Numbered from the stretch's first letter, positions 1-13,200 are shown. The stretch: 64,000 nucleotides of DNA from Azadirachta indica (GCA_022749755.1 CM040450.1:3276913-3340912); one strand, 5' to 3'. Made by a program: numbers and translations. Notes: generated by a model not told the origin, from the sequence alone.

Positions 1-563
1 TACCCGCAACCTTGAGGCAATCTTAGTTTCTGGCTCAGAAATCATGAGTCACCGGTTTCAGCAACCACAGACACGTCGCCTGACAATATCCTCTGTATAT
101 GTTTGAGCAAAACATTAAACCTCAACGCTTCCTTCATGTGCATGCTTTCAGGAACGTAAATTCTCATGTAGTTTTCATAAGCTGTAGTGTTGCGTTTAAG
201 ACTTTTTGAAAGTGCTTTCAGGAAAGCCTTCATAAGTATGCTTCCAAAGACAGGCATATTAGGAATTAACACGCGCTCTGATTCAACAATTATTGCTTTT
301 GATTTCTTGAAGACGAGGGAGAATCCGAGTGTGCTGAGATCGTCAAAGACAGGTCCAGCAAAGAGGGAAGCATCTGCAGTTTCTACAATCTCTGCGCCAG
401 CAAAGAGGGAAGCATCTGCAGTTTAATGAGCCAGGTGGTGGCCTAACGTTTGTGTGCGCAGGCTGCTGAAAGTGGATGAACAGTTGGAATTTGGGCAATC
501 GGTCAGAATGTCATTTGTTTTGGTTGGCTCGCAGTTGCTGCCAATCTGAGTTTCTTTATTCGT
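1..563 (-). pseudogene. Pyruvate decarboxylase pseudogene, rearranged partial copy (copy A)
   Basis: On the minus strand this repeats parts of the fuller pyruvate decarboxylase copy at 6014-8416. Bases 1-397 match the 3' two thirds of its exon 3 (6834-7230), and bases 427-563 match the beginning of its exon 1. About 1 kb between these parts is missing. The position of the start codon (561-563) reads ACG instead of ATG. The same W-to-TGA stop seen in the other copy is present near base 36. A 28-base piece is repeated at the join (356-383 and 398-425). The copy begins exactly at base 1, so it probably continues left of the window. It cannot encode an enzyme. The assignment rests on the near-identical match to the fuller copy, whose family is clear. 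Confidence 0.9.
356..425. repeat. 42-bp-period duplication at the deletion junction
   Basis: A 28-bp segment (first bases ccagcaaagagggaagcatc) occurs at 356-383 and again at 398-425, separated by 14 bp. The fuller copy at 7194-7221 has it once. The second occurrence lies exactly where the exon 3 segment is joined to the exon 1 segment, which looks like templated filler DNA added during end-joining repair. That mechanism is inference. Confidence 0.75.
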
Positions 564-809
564 TGGGAAATCAAATTTGAGAATAGCTGAGCTTTCTTTT
601 TCGGTGACAAGTATCGGAACTTAGATGAATTTATAGACTATTTGGTGGGAGAATTTCACTTTAGTTACCGTAATGAAGTTCTGTTAGTTATTTCTAAGGA
701 AAAAAAAAAAAAAAAAAAAAATCATTGAAGGATAGATTTTGTTTAAATTTTTGTATGAAATCAAATGTCATTTTTGACCTCCTGAAATAATAAAATCAAA
801 CTTATAATC

Positions 810-1060
810 TAATTTTCTCGCTATTTCTTTCTGGTCATCTCTGCTGCTTTATATGCACTTAAAATTGATAATTGCGTGGTAGCATCAGAAGAGTAAAAGA
901 TAAGGAATTTCTTGACCAGAGGGTGAACAATGTTGCCTAGGCAGTGATTTAGAAACCTGAAATTAAGCATAAAACATGCACGCTACAAACGGGAAATTGA
1001 AGTCCAATCAAATTAATAACTTTTAATTTGTTTCGCCATGGATGAAAATTTCTGAAGATA
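810..1060 (-). pseudogene. Fragment of ERDJ3A last exon (first relic)
   Basis: Bases 868-962 resemble the 5' part of the last coding exon of the ERDJ3A gene (about 10486-10575) and its splice acceptor. Bases 811-845 resemble the 3' flank of that gene near 10201. Bases 963-1060 resemble the preceding intron near 10580. Several small indels break the reading frame. It is colinear with the duplicated pyruvate decarboxylase fragment to its left, so both belong to one duplicated segment. Confidence 0.7.
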
Positions 1061-4000
1061 TATTTATCTATAAACGAGGAACTTCTGATTACACAATATC
1101 ACAATTACTATTTCTATTATTATTTTAAAATTACAGCACTTCAATTTTAAATCAAATCAATTTATATTTTGCTCGCTAAGGAGAATATAGGAAACAGATA
1201 ATTTTTTTTTTATTTTTTTATATATGAAATTCCCGTGTGATTCAAGTGTTTAAATCTACATGCGCGTTTCAACATCCGCCGCTCATTTGTGACTGAACAA
1301 ATTAAAGTTCTTCGTTGGGCATTGAAGTTCATGTCCATTGACTTTAAAAGGAGTTTCCTAATTTAGCAGTCAAGCGAGTCTCGGAGTCGTGGGACCGGCT
1401 CCGATTTGAAGGGCCCACTTCCCAAATTAGGTATCCTGAGTTGGTCGTGGCGAGCCTTTCTGTAATATTGTGTTATAAAGTCTTAAAAGGAGTCACCGAC
1501 CTTGCAAGATAACTTGGAAGTTGTTTTTCATTGTTTTTTTCTTGCAAGGCCGGCTAAGCAAGGGCAAAGCCTTTTCAGTTCAAAGATTTGGTTTAATATT
1601 TTTATTAATCTTACTGGTTTAAAATATTTTTAAAAATTTTAATTTATAAAAAAATATAATTATATTTTTAAAAAATAATTTAAAATTTAATAAAATACAA
1701 TACATTTTTTAAAAATATATTAATTGAATAAATAATGTATTATTTTATAGAATATTGATTATAAATTTATTTATTTTTTATTGATATCTTATTTTATCAA
1801 TTTATTTATATTTTAATAATATATAGATATATTATGCTTAAATTACAATATAATCATCTATATTTATTATGAATAAGTTATAAAATAAATAAATATATTT
1901 ATAAATATTTATTTTATTAATAAATTAATATCTATTATGCTTTATTTTTATTTAATTCCTAATATTTACGAATGTGTATCCTTACAAAAATTATAATACA
2001 ATTATTTTATTAATATATTTCATATATACATATTATATTTTATCAAATATCAGAGATTTATTAATTATTTTTCTTAAACAATTATTATTATATTAGGGTA
2101 CAATTACCTTTTTTTTTTTAAGAAATTGAAATTTTTAAAAATATTTTTAAAACTATTAGAATTAATAAAAGTATTAAGTTAAATTTTTGAAAGTAAAAGG
2201 ACATTTACCCTATAATAAAATAAGATAATATTACATATAAAAATTCTCATATGAATTAATATAATGTTAATGTATTATTATTACATATCTTATATTTTAG
2301 TAAAACTTTTGTACGAAACATCTGATAATAATATAACAGTATCACATTAATTGATATCAATAAAATTTATATAAAAACTTATATTTTAACACGATTGATA
2401 TTAAACTCATTAATAGTATATTTCAAAATTTTCACTGAACAATTGATATCCTATTTTTCAGATGTGTTTTTGTTTTTCCCATTTGATAACAAGCCAAAAG
2501 AAAAAAGCTGGAACTCACGTAAGGGCGAAATAAATATAACAGCAGGCATGACAAATTCGAGATTGCCAGGAAATACAATTTTTCTTACGAGTAGCATTTA
2601 AAGATGAGATATAAAGTTTGTACTCTAATCCACTTAGCAATCATTGATAACCAGATTAATAAAATTGACGATCTTCTGCATAGCAGAATATCAATTTTTT
2701 TTTCTTTTGTTCATTTATAATATCATAGAAATTAGGAAAAAAAGATCTAAAGGTCTATAAAATTTGATTTAATAAATACATAAATCTTAATAATTTTTAA
2801 AAAATATCTATAAAAATTTTAATTTATTTTAAAAAAATAATTATACCTTCATCAAAAATAATTATTTACAAATATTATTATGAAATCTTTAAAATTTTAA
2901 AAAATAATATATTTATAAAAAAAAAATTCATTAATAAATAGTACATTTATTAATGTATTATAAACTTATATATTTTATAAATAGTAAATTTTATTATTTT
3001 ATATATATTTTAATCATACATAAATATAAATTCTAATGTAATTATAAGTATTGTATTATAATATATCTTATTTAAATATTAATATTTATTTATGATTTAT
3101 TTTATTTATTTTTTAATACTTAATTAATATTAATTTTTAATATATTGTGAAATAAATAAATTTACACTTTATTTATAATATATTAACAAATATTATTTAT
3201 AAATATTTATAAAATATATAAATTTATAATATGTTAACAAATATTATATAGTTAATATACTATGAAATAATATTATGATTTATTTTATATTTTATTATAT
3301 TTTAATAATTTAATAATAATTTTTATTAAATAATTATTACTTATAAGAATATATTCGTCGTTTAAAAATAAATTAAGATTTTTATAAATATTTTTAAATT
3401 ATTTAAATTTATATGTTCGTTAAATTAAATTTTAAAAGTTCATAAATCAAATTATTGAATAAATAGCTGAAGCGTCATTTTCATATCAGCAAAAAGCTGT
3501 CGCATGGCTTCGATACTGAAGCCGTAATTCAATTGTCGCTTATCAGCACAAACACAACCAATATTTTGTCTCCCACCGACAGCTGGGGAAAGAATCCACA
3601 TTGGCCAATCTTAGCCACGCTCTGTCCACCGTCACCTATAAATCCATGTTGCCCAGAAAGTTTTGAGTATAAGAAATAAAAATTGTCAATACTTTGTGAA
3701 CTTAGTAAAAAAGCTTTCAGTGATACCCGTAAGTGCATTTTATGGTTTTATTTATATAAAACCGTGTGTAGTTTAAATATTATATTTTGCATTTCAGCAG
3801 GTTATGTATAATAATAAGATTGTTGGTAGCATGTATAGATAAATATAATGGAACTTCGACATGCTATGATATAAAATTTCAACAAATAATGTGATAGCAT
3901 TACATTTATATTTCTCATATAGTATTATATTTTCGTTTATATTCCGATTATAAGAATATAAAACATTTGTCAATGACACAACGTAGTACTAGTTCAATCT

Positions 4001-4179
4001 GCACGAATATAAAAAGGTTTAACCAAACAAATTTGTCTAACGCCAAAAAGATTCACGAGGAGAGAAAAGCAGACTTCAGGTTGAGAAAGGATGAGAATTC
4101 TTCCCACTGTTTCGACTTCATTCCCAACAGTATTCCCTCTAAAATCTGGAAATCTGCTCAGTTCCTGGGGAAAATAAGG
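1061..4179. other. AT-rich intergenic DNA, no gene recognised
   Basis: Most of this stretch (1600-2420 and 2680-3470) is extremely AT-rich with no long reading frame. A 20-base match with one difference to ERDJ3A exon 6 (near 11175) sits at about 2478-2497 and may be another relic. The islands at 1330-1580, 3475-3740 and 3960-4190 have more balanced composition. I do not recognise any protein in them on either strand. Confidence 0.6.
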
Positions 4180-4640
4180 TTGTTCAATTACATCAGTTAG
4201 TCAAAACTGAATAAATTAGAAGGCTCTTACACTCGTCAATTTATGAGCACTTCCGAGCAAAAAAAGGAAAAAAGAAAAACTCTTCCAGGCTGCCATATAG
4301 GTATTTCTCAGTAACTTTGATTTCATTTACAACACTATCTTTGTGTGACCCTGGTAGCATCTTCCCAGGAACTTACAGCATTGATGCGGTGTTGTAGAAG
4401 ATAATCAAAATTCTTAACTAGTCTATGGGGGTATGTACATGAAACTCAAAAACCGATTTTGTTAACACAATCCATTTCTTTTTTTCACCTGATCACGGGC
4501 TTTTGCCGCGTCTTAGAAAATTGCATGTCCCCATTAAGAACAGCGCCGATAAATCTCTCAACTTCTTCTATGGTCGTTTCTCAAACAAATGCTGCAAACT
4601 TGCCCTTCTTAGGTTTTTGAGCATTGTTTTGCTTCTTTCA
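4180..4640 (-). pseudogene. Fragment of ERDJ3A 3' end (second relic)
   Basis: This repeats the 3' flank and the end of the last exon of ERDJ3A (about 10020-10420). The matching tract at 4480-4620 includes the codons for the C-terminal residues of the family (a K-T-R-Q-K-P-type tail), but with substitutions and a lost base near 4580. It is not colinear with the other relic at 810-1060: the part that should lie to the left of that relic is found 3.5 kb to its right. At least two duplications or an insertion are therefore needed. Confidence 0.75.
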
Positions 4641-6013
4641 CTTTCTTTGTTTCTTGACAATAATAATAATTTGTGTTGAAAATGAATTTGGGTAGAACTC
4701 AATCCAAAAATTAGTTCAATAAATATATAAAAGAGATAGTAGCCTAATGCAACGAGGATGTAGGATAGTTTAACAATTTGAAAACACCCAATTCAGCAAC
4801 AAGCTTTTCGAAAAGCCACTGTTAAAATTCAGAAGAACGAGAGCAAGTTGCAAAATTTAAAGTCAGTCAGTCCACCGATTTTGTTTTCAGGAATTGGTTT
4901 TTGTGGTTGGTAACTTAATTACCAATTCAGTATCGTAAAAAGAGTCCAGAGTACAAACAAAAAAGGCAACCATGTGCCATGTGTTTACCATGGATCACGC
5001 AGCCACGTAATTTTAGGAGCAGCTCACTGTAGCACATTGAAGCTACCACAATTAGGCCACCTCTCTACGTAATTCCCTCAGCTTTTCAGGCCCAAAACCA
5101 TAACTTTGTAGTTTGGTGTTGGGGTTGGGGTAATATTACAGTTGTTTTTTCTTTTTCTCTTTTTTTCATTTTTTTATATAAATATGAGAATAAATAACTC
5201 AATTAATATTTTACAAAAAACAATTATTTTATCCGTATCAAAATAAATAGTTAAAATGTGTAACAAGTAATTTCTAATAACGGAGAATGTTATTTAACAA
5301 GTAATTTCTATTAACGGAGAATTTATTTATGAGTAAATATAGGAATTTGTTGAGCGGCTGGTTTTGCAATTGCATTGTAGGGAAGAGAGGCGAAAGGCAA
5401 AGCAGCTGAGTGATACGTGGCACTGCAGGCATCCAGAGATGCAGTCATGCACATGGCTCGTGATAAGACTGAAAGGAGGAGGTGGTCTAATTGCAATTGG
5501 GTGGTTAGATTCTAATGGTGAAGGTGCTTGTCTTGACGCTTTTTCGATGAGATCACGTGTCAGTCACGAGCTATACCAAATATCTATACCTCTTAATTTT
5601 CTAGACTCTCGTATAGGTTTATCTATAATACTACTAAAAAAATACAGAATGGAAATTTGGAATATGCTTCGACTCTGTTAAACTTAGTAAATGAATTTTG
5701 TGAAAATTTTGAAAATTTTCTGTATAAAATCATGTATTACGCACTATTTAATTGATACAAATATTTGTGTGATTATTAAGATATATTTTTTCTTGTTGAA
5801 GTAAGATTCACTCTTGTCAATCTAAATGTTCTCATATGAAACTACAATAGTAGGCATCTGGACCCTTGTATACCTGCCATGTCAGAAACATATGGCATCT
5901 TACGAAATAAATTGAAAATACTCAATCTACGGTCTCAATTTAAAATGGCAAACTGGCATAGAGTGGGCTCAGCAGGAACATTGAAATAAATACTAAAATT
6001 CTTCGCCACAAAT
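4641..6013. other. Intergenic DNA, no gene recognised
   Basis: No protein family is recognised on either strand. A short direct repeat sits at 5261-5330 (two copies of a roughly 34-bp unit beginning aacaagtaatttct). The open frame at 5364-5681 has no start context or similarity that I recognise. I take it to be chance. Confidence 0.5.
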
Positions 6014-8416
6014 TCACAAAAGTTTGGGTGGGCGGCCATTGGCGGCGGCAAGTCTAGACCCAAGCCCAAGTAGTTCTTTGCTAGCGTCGTCCCTGTGAAC
6101 AATCGCCTCAATGAAACACATGCAGTCACTTTTATTCTCCATTACTGTCTCGATTGCTGCAACTAGTTCCTCCGCACAACGAACCTAACAACGATTAAAT
6201 TAATTAATATGCCACCACTGTAAGTTTATAGATCAAGATGAAAAATAGAGTTGTTCTGGGCTGACCTTAGCCGTCCAACATTTGCCTTCGCGGTTTTGGA
6301 TTGCATCAACCAGCGCAGTGTAATCCCAGTTCTTTATCACATTGTGTGGTCCGTCGTGAATTTCCTGCTCAGTCGTGTAGCCAACGTTGTTTATCAAGAA
6401 AATGACGACGTTCCTTTGCCCACAGCGAAGCATTGTTGACACTTCTTGAGCTGCCATCTACCAATTAATAAACATCCAATATCACAAGCAGATTATTAGA
6501 AATTTCTATTGCCAAAAATTGAATATAACATTGCAAGTTATTCTCTGTGGGATGAGTCAGAATAAACCTGGAAGCTCCCGTCACCGATGCAAGCAATTAC
6601 TCGCTTCTCTGGTGCAGCCTGTGGGTACCCAAGCGTTGCTCCAACTGACCACCCGATTGAAGCATATAGCAATTGGTTCTCATGTCTGCATTTTCCATTT
6701 TCTTTTATATATCTCAATTTTTATATATAAACTTTTACCCTAAAAATTTATTTATTTTAGTCTCATAAAAATTTATTTTTGTAAAAGTATAAAATATGTG
6801 TCAATAATATATATATATAATGCTGTCCTATCTTACCCGCAACCTTGAGGCAATCTTAGTTTCTGGCTCAGAAATCATGAGTCACCGGTTTCAGCAACCA
6901 CAGACACGTCGCCTGACAATATCCTCTGTATATGTTTGAGCAGAACATTAAACCTCAACGCTTCCTTCATGTGCATGCTTTCAGGAACGTAAATTCTCAT
7001 GTAGTTTTCATAAGCTGTAGTGTTGCGTTTAAGACTTTTTGAAAGTGCTTTCAGGAAAGCCTTCATAAGTATGCTTCCAAAGACAGGCATATTAGGAATT
7101 AACACGCGCTCTGATTCAACAATTATTGCTTTTGATTTCTTGAAGACGAGGGAGAATCCGAGTGTGCTGAGATCGTCAAAGACAGGTCCAGCAAAGAGGG
7201 AAGCATCTGCAGTTTCTACAATCTCTGCGCAGAAAGCAGTGCCAATGGAGCCCCTATAAGTTCCGATAAATTGTGGATGGTGCTCCGGTACTAGGCCTTT
7301 TGCTGAGGGCATGACAGCTACGGCATAGCCACAAGAATCTGCCAGCTCAACGAATGTTTTGTAGGCCATGGAAACCCTAAGTTTCTGACCGCCCACCATG
7401 ACTGGTTTCACAGCCTTGTTCAGGAGCTCTACCGCTGCCTCCACTGCAACTTCTAAGGCCATTTCATTGCTTGCTCTGCATATTATTGTAAGCATAATTA
7501 GGAGTGATCTTCTGATACGCGCACATTTTTATTCTTATCCGGTCAAAATCTACTTAAAATAAAAGTAATTTATATCAGGATTTTTTAAGCATGAAGTGTG
7601 ATATTGAAGACATTAAATACTTGGGAGAGATGGAGAGTGCAACTGGCTCTTGAACGGAAGTAGGACGGGAAATGGTCACCGAGTCGCAGTTAATGCTGAT
7701 ATAGACAGGCTTGCTTTCTCTCAAACATGATGCAATTGCTGTATCAGTTTGATGGTGTGCATCTCCCAAGTTATTGATAACGGCCTGCATTGTAATGCAG
7801 CAGCCCTCATCAAACGGTCAAAAATGTAAATAATCAACGAACAGAAATGAATAATATGGACTAGCTGTAGGTGCATGCATAATGAATAATATGGTTTACC
7901 TGATGGCAGGTGACAGCCCGGAAACATGCAAGTTCTTGGTTAAAATCAGGTAAGCCAATATTAACGGTATGATGAAGAATTTTTTCATCATCATAATCAT
8001 TTGAATTTGGACCCCCAACTATACAAATAACAGGCAGATCTGCGCTATAAGCACCGGCAATAGCATTCAGAATGCTAAAGGCCACCAACAGTGGATGTCA
8101 CAACACATGCGGCAATACCTCGAGCCCGCGCATAGCCGTCAGCTGCATAGGCAGCGTTAAGCTCGTTGCAGCAGCGGATTACGTTTAGCCCCGGTTCCGC
8201 CGTGAGGTAATCGAGAAGAGTGAGATTGGAGTCTCCGGGAACGGAGAAGATATCGGAGATGCCAATCTCAACTAGCCGATGAGCCAGATGGTGGCCCAAT
8301 TTTTGTGTGCGCAAGCTGCTGAAAGTGGATGAACAGTTGGAATTTCGGCGATCAGTCAGCATGTCATCGGTTTTGGTTGGCTCACTGTTGTTGCCATTTT
8401 GAGTTTCTTTATCCAT
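6014..8416 (-). pseudogene. Pyruvate decarboxylase pseudogene, near full length (copy B)
   Basis: Six exons can be placed with GT-AG borders: 8416-7900, 7784-7621, 7475-6837, 6685-6568, 6457-6266 and 6184-6014. They total 1801 bases, one more than 600 codons. The product matches plant pyruvate decarboxylase, the thiamine-diphosphate enzyme that turns pyruvate into acetaldehyde in ethanol fermentation. Visible family marks are the N-terminal active-site stretch RCCNELNAAYAADGYARARG, the ThDP/Mg motif starting GDGSF with the following NN, and the C-terminal SKELL region. Two lesions break it. An extra T near 8075 shifts the frame after TSTVGGL, and the Trp codon of the GDSW motif is TGA at about 6869. 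The NNGG position also reads NNVG. The nonsense codon is shared with copy A, so the gene was probably dead before the duplication. A fermentation role is ruled out for this copy unless the lesions are assembly errors. Confidence 0.92.
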
Positions 8417-8474
8417 TGGTTAATTAAATTTGAGAATAGCTGAGCTTTCTTTTTCTGTAACAAGTACATGAATT

Positions 8475-9724
8475 TATAGACCAGGGTAATTGACAGATGC
8501 CGCTTATCTTTGGCAAATCAACAGATATTTTTCAATGGTGGAGAAAAAATAAATGTGCCCTTAAGATGGGACAAACAGACATAGGTATGAATTTTACCTC
8601 CTTTAGTTGATGGATTAATTTATTTTTATTTACATCTTAAAGTTTTGAACAATAATAAAATAAAATATATATTTTTCACGTTTAACAATTTAATACCAAT
8701 TTTAATATTTTTTACTATTTATTTTTCAAAATTATAACAATTTAGTCATTATTTTAATATTTTTTATAATTTACTATAAACTAAATAATTTTTTTAATTT
8801 ATTATTTCAATAAAAAAATACTATCATTAAAAAAATTATAACAATAAATTAAATCAAATCAATATGCTCAAATATTTTTAACCCTCTTCTTTTATTTTTT
8901 AATAATAATTTGATATTTAATTATAAAAATTTTAAATGAAATAACTGTTTAACATTTTTTTATATGTAATATATATATTAACTTTATTATATTTTCTTTA
9001 AAAAAATTATGAAAATATAAATAAAAAATGAAAAAATAAATACATATTATATATATTGCAAATAAAAAATAATAAAAATTCTCTTCTTTTTCTACATTTT
9101 AATTAAATTATAGTATATGATTTAACAATAATTGAATACATTTAATTATTAATTTTATTAACAAATAATATTAAATTCTCTTATTTTTATATTTTTTATT
9201 TATTTTTTTATAATTTTTATTAAAAAAATATAATGAATTTAATATAATCAAATTATTATTAAGAAAGTAAAAGAAAATGATTAAAAATATTTTAATATAT
9301 GTATTTATTCTAATTCATTATTAAAAAAAAATTTTTAATAATACTATTTTTCTTAACTTTTTATATGAAATAATAAATTTAAAAAATTATTTAATCTTTA
9401 ATAAAATTTGAAAATATTAAAATAGAGACTAATTTATTATAATTTTAAAAAATATATTCTAAATAGATATTACATTGTTATATATGAAAAATATATTTTT
9501 ATTTTATTATTTTTTTAAAATTTTAGACATAAAATAATAATAACATAACTAGTCAATTAACGAAAATAAAAATTAAACTCGTCTATTTATTTGTTCAAAT
9601 TTAAAAGAGCATTTATTTTTTTTAAATATTAAGAAAATTTCTGTCTATTTTTTTTTCAAATATTAGAAGAATATTTCTATTTTTCCATACATAAAGGCAT
9701 ATCTATCAATTTTCCTATAGACTA
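8475..9724. mobile_element. Mutator-like fold-back element 1 with target duplication
   Basis: The element spans 8484-9715 and begins GGGTAATTGACAGATGCC, with the inverse of a closely similar sequence at its right end. It is flanked by 9-bp repeats, TATAGACCA at 8475-8483 and TATAGACTA at 9716-9724 (one mismatch). The left and right halves (about 8484-9095 and 9110-9715) are degenerate inverted copies of each other, so almost the whole element is terminal repeat. It is about 80% AT and has no transposase frame. The paralogous segment near 627-660 keeps the uninterrupted site. The TSD length and long TIRs suggest the Mutator superfamily; a non-autonomous member is inferred. It lies 68 bp upstream of the broken pyruvate decarboxylase start. 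Confidence 0.8.
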
Positions 9725-10287
9725 TTTGGTAGGAAGAATTTCACTTTAATTACCGTAATAATAAAGTCTTTTTAGTTTTACACTAGGATAAAGATAACGA
9801 GAGTTGCTTGGCAGCATCATAATTAACGTACCGTAAACTTATATATTTTACTATGTATACTAATCCGACGCCGATCTAGCACAGAAGTCTACGTAAATTA
9901 ATTTTCATGGGCCGTCTGATACGACAACGCTCATTTGTCACCTCTACATTTAAATTTAAAAAAAAAAAAAAAAACCACTACCTCAATCTAGAATGCCAAG
10001 GTAAATAAGCTCGTTAAATTACATCATTTAGTCAAAACTGAATATATTACAAAGAAATACTCTCCCACGACTGCCCTATAGGGATTTCTTCATAACTCTG
10101 ACCTCTTTTTTTTTTTGACAATACAATCTTTGTGTAACCCTGGTGGCGTCTTCCCAGATACTTGCAGCATTGATGCAGTGTCGTAGGAGATGATCAAAAT
10201 TCTTGTATCGCTATTTCTTTCTAGTTTCTTGGGTATATACATGAAATTCAAATGCCAAATTTTTTAACACAATCCATTTCTGTTTTT

Positions 10288-13200
10288 TCACCTGATCACG
10301 GGCTTTTGTCGTGTCTTTGAAAATTGTATGTCCCCGTTAAGAACAGCACCGATAAATCTCTCAACTTCTTCTGTGGTCGTTTCTGCAACAAATGCTGCAA
10401 ACTTGCCCTTCTTAGGCTTGTACGCTACCAAGATCTTGTCCAATGATTTGAATCCTGATTTGTCAAATGCATTTAAGAATGATGATTGCTTGGTAGCATC
10501 AAGAAGAGCATAAGATACGGAATTCCTAGAGCCAGAGGCCGAATACTGTTGCCTAGATAGTGATTTCTGAGAGACCTGAAAGAAAAAAACATACAACAAA
10601 TGGAAAATTAAGTTGTCTAGCCATGTATGAAAATTTAAGTGTTCAGTTAGTGGGCAAGGATGTAAATTTCTAGGAACCTTTATGTAAATTACTAAGAACA
10701 TTAATCCAAAGAAAGGCCATATAACAAAATTATCATGCAGTAATGAAAAGTGAGGATGTAAAAACAAGACTTCTGACTGATGCTTAAGAACAACGACTAT
10801 CTATATTCCTCTTCAAATTAAAATATAATGATAATACTGCTTCTCGTTTCCAACTTCTTAACAAATTTATCATACTTGAGAAAATATTACTTACATCTAA
10901 CATAATAGGTTCCAGCTTTTCCCTAGCTCTGGAAGACCTGAATGCGCCTATAATGCAAACTGGAGTTGCCTCCCCACATATAGTGTCAAAATTTGAGCCC
11001 GTCAATAGAGGTATCTGTTTCTCATCCACTGAATCAGTTTGTGCTTTGGTAGCCCAAGAAGAAGCTGTCTTTTTGTTCTTTTTTGCAAACCCATCTAGTG
11101 ATATACTGAGATCGTGAATTGCAGATTTCAGATCTTTCACTGATATCCCTCTTTTTAAGATGTGTTTCTCCCCATTTGATAACCAGCCAACTACAGCAGG
11201 AAGGGCATCGACTCCTAACTTCTTTACTGCTGGATCAGAAGCATCATGAACCTACATAAACATAACAACAGCAATTACTACATTATTTGTAAGCAATTGA
11301 AAAACAGATAAGTCAATTTCCCTCTAAAAACAAGTAATTTGATTTACATTTCTTCTGGCAACTAAAACAAGCAATTTTCATGCTTTATACTTTCTGTCAG
11401 GTTGTTCCGACAAACTCTGAGTTTTGGCATAACAAGGCCATAATCATTGTTCAACAGGTAAGCCCTCAAGTCAGCACTAATCCCACCTTCTGACCAACCA
11501 AACTGAATAAAGAGTAAATGTAGAAGGTGAGCAACATAACATACCTCTGTGTCATAGAAAATCAACCGATCATGATACAAGCCACTGAGAACACGCCAAA
11601 TAACAGGTGTGTCCTTTTTTGTGGAAAGAAGCAACACCTTTGGAAATCTTTCCCCTGTAACAGAGGGAAATTCAAAACGACTCAAGTTGATTCGTTTCGA
11701 AAATCTAGGCAAGTGGTCTTGGCAAAAGCTTTTTAAATTCTTTGCAATCAAGTTCTCATTGTACTCCACTGGAGAACCCTTGTCGCCTGCTTTGTAGGAA
11801 TACACAAATATCCTAGGAGATCGAAGGTGATGCATGCCAAGTTCCTTACATAAGGAAGCTTCAGTTTCACAATTTATGCTTCCAGCCTGTCGCATGAAAA
11901 AAATTTTAAGATTTGCAATGACCAACCGAAGATCAAATAAAAGCCCTCACAAATATGTACCAGTAACCATGTACCTTTAGAGCTCCCTCTAGTGAGTTGG
12001 CAACTTCCTGTATTACAGATTCATAAAACTGGTCTCTCTTCACAGACTGGGAATAAAGCAACAAAAGCCAAGTCATCCCTTGGCCAGCTATTTCTTTCTT
12101 GAAGACCTGTGAATTTATGGCTCTGAGGTTCCCAGAAGAACTCTTAGAACCAGACTGAGAACCAGTTGAACCACTAAAACCGCTGAAAGCACTAAATTGT
12201 TGCCTGCCTTTAAAATTACCCCCAAAAATGTCGGAAAATATATCATCTAGACCAAAACCAAATGAACTCGAACTAGCAGGGCCACCAAAGGAGAAGGAGA
12301 AAGATCTGGAACTTCCCTGCCCACCCGTATTCTGCCATTCACCAGGTCTGGAGGTAAACCAACTTTGTCCTGGCCCACTACTTGTGAAGTGGGTATATCC
12401 ACCCTTCTCCCCAGGATAGCCAGCATCAAATCCAGGATTGCCCTTGTCATCCCCATACAGATCATAATTTTTCCTCTTCTCCTCATCGGATAAAATATCA
12501 TATGCTGATGAAGCAAGTAAAAGTAAATCAACATTCTTTTTCAATAAAAAATTGGAAAACAAGATGAAATAAAAATTACAAAAACTCCTTAATTTCCCTT
12601 AAGAATGAAAGTTAATCAGTTCAACTTTGTGAATTTGGACACTAAGATATCTACGGTTAAAAGCAAAATAAAAAAAAGAAGTTTGTTATACCGTTGTTAA
12701 TCTCAGCAAATTTCTCCTGAGCACCCTTACTTTTGTTCTTGTCTGGGTGATATTGGAGAGAGAGCCTACAAGAAATATTCAAAGAAAGCATGAGTAAAAA
12801 GAAAGCAAACCAAATTTTTGTGCGTCTGCTATCATGCATTCTAAACAGATATCAATCTAGGAAATTCAATGACATTTAAGAGCCCAAGATTAATCCTTTG
12901 ACAGGACCTAGATGGCCGTCATGAAATGAGAATATATTTTGAAATCATCGAAAAAAATATATAATAACAATATATTAAACTATACCAATAACAGGCAAAT
13001 GCACTTCATTCCTCCAAACCACAATTTAAAATGACACATCATTTATGTTTGCTTAACAATGTCATTTGCTAATCCTATTGAGGATATCAATCATAAATTC
13101 TATAATCAACTCTTCTTCTTCATTGCTTGATAACTGTTGAGTTATCACTTGACTAAAGTCAAGGATAAACACCGTATTTAAGTGGTTTATCATTCCCCTC

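Noticed and set aside
690..720. Long A-run as the poly(A) tail of a processed retrogene
   Set aside because: Flanking sequence retains introns and genomic order of the duplicated segment, so it is a simple homopolymer.
1200..3440. CRISPR-like or satellite array in AT-rich repeats
   Set aside because: No regularly spaced identical units; only low-complexity A/T sequence, in a plant nuclear context.
3529..3738. Minus-strand frame with a GDGGQS-like segment
   Set aside because: Short, not similar to any family I know, and without flanking exons; treated as chance or an unidentifiable relic.
5364..5681. Possible small gene of 105 codons
   Set aside because: No recognisable domain, no promoter or splice context, and composition like the surrounding spacer.
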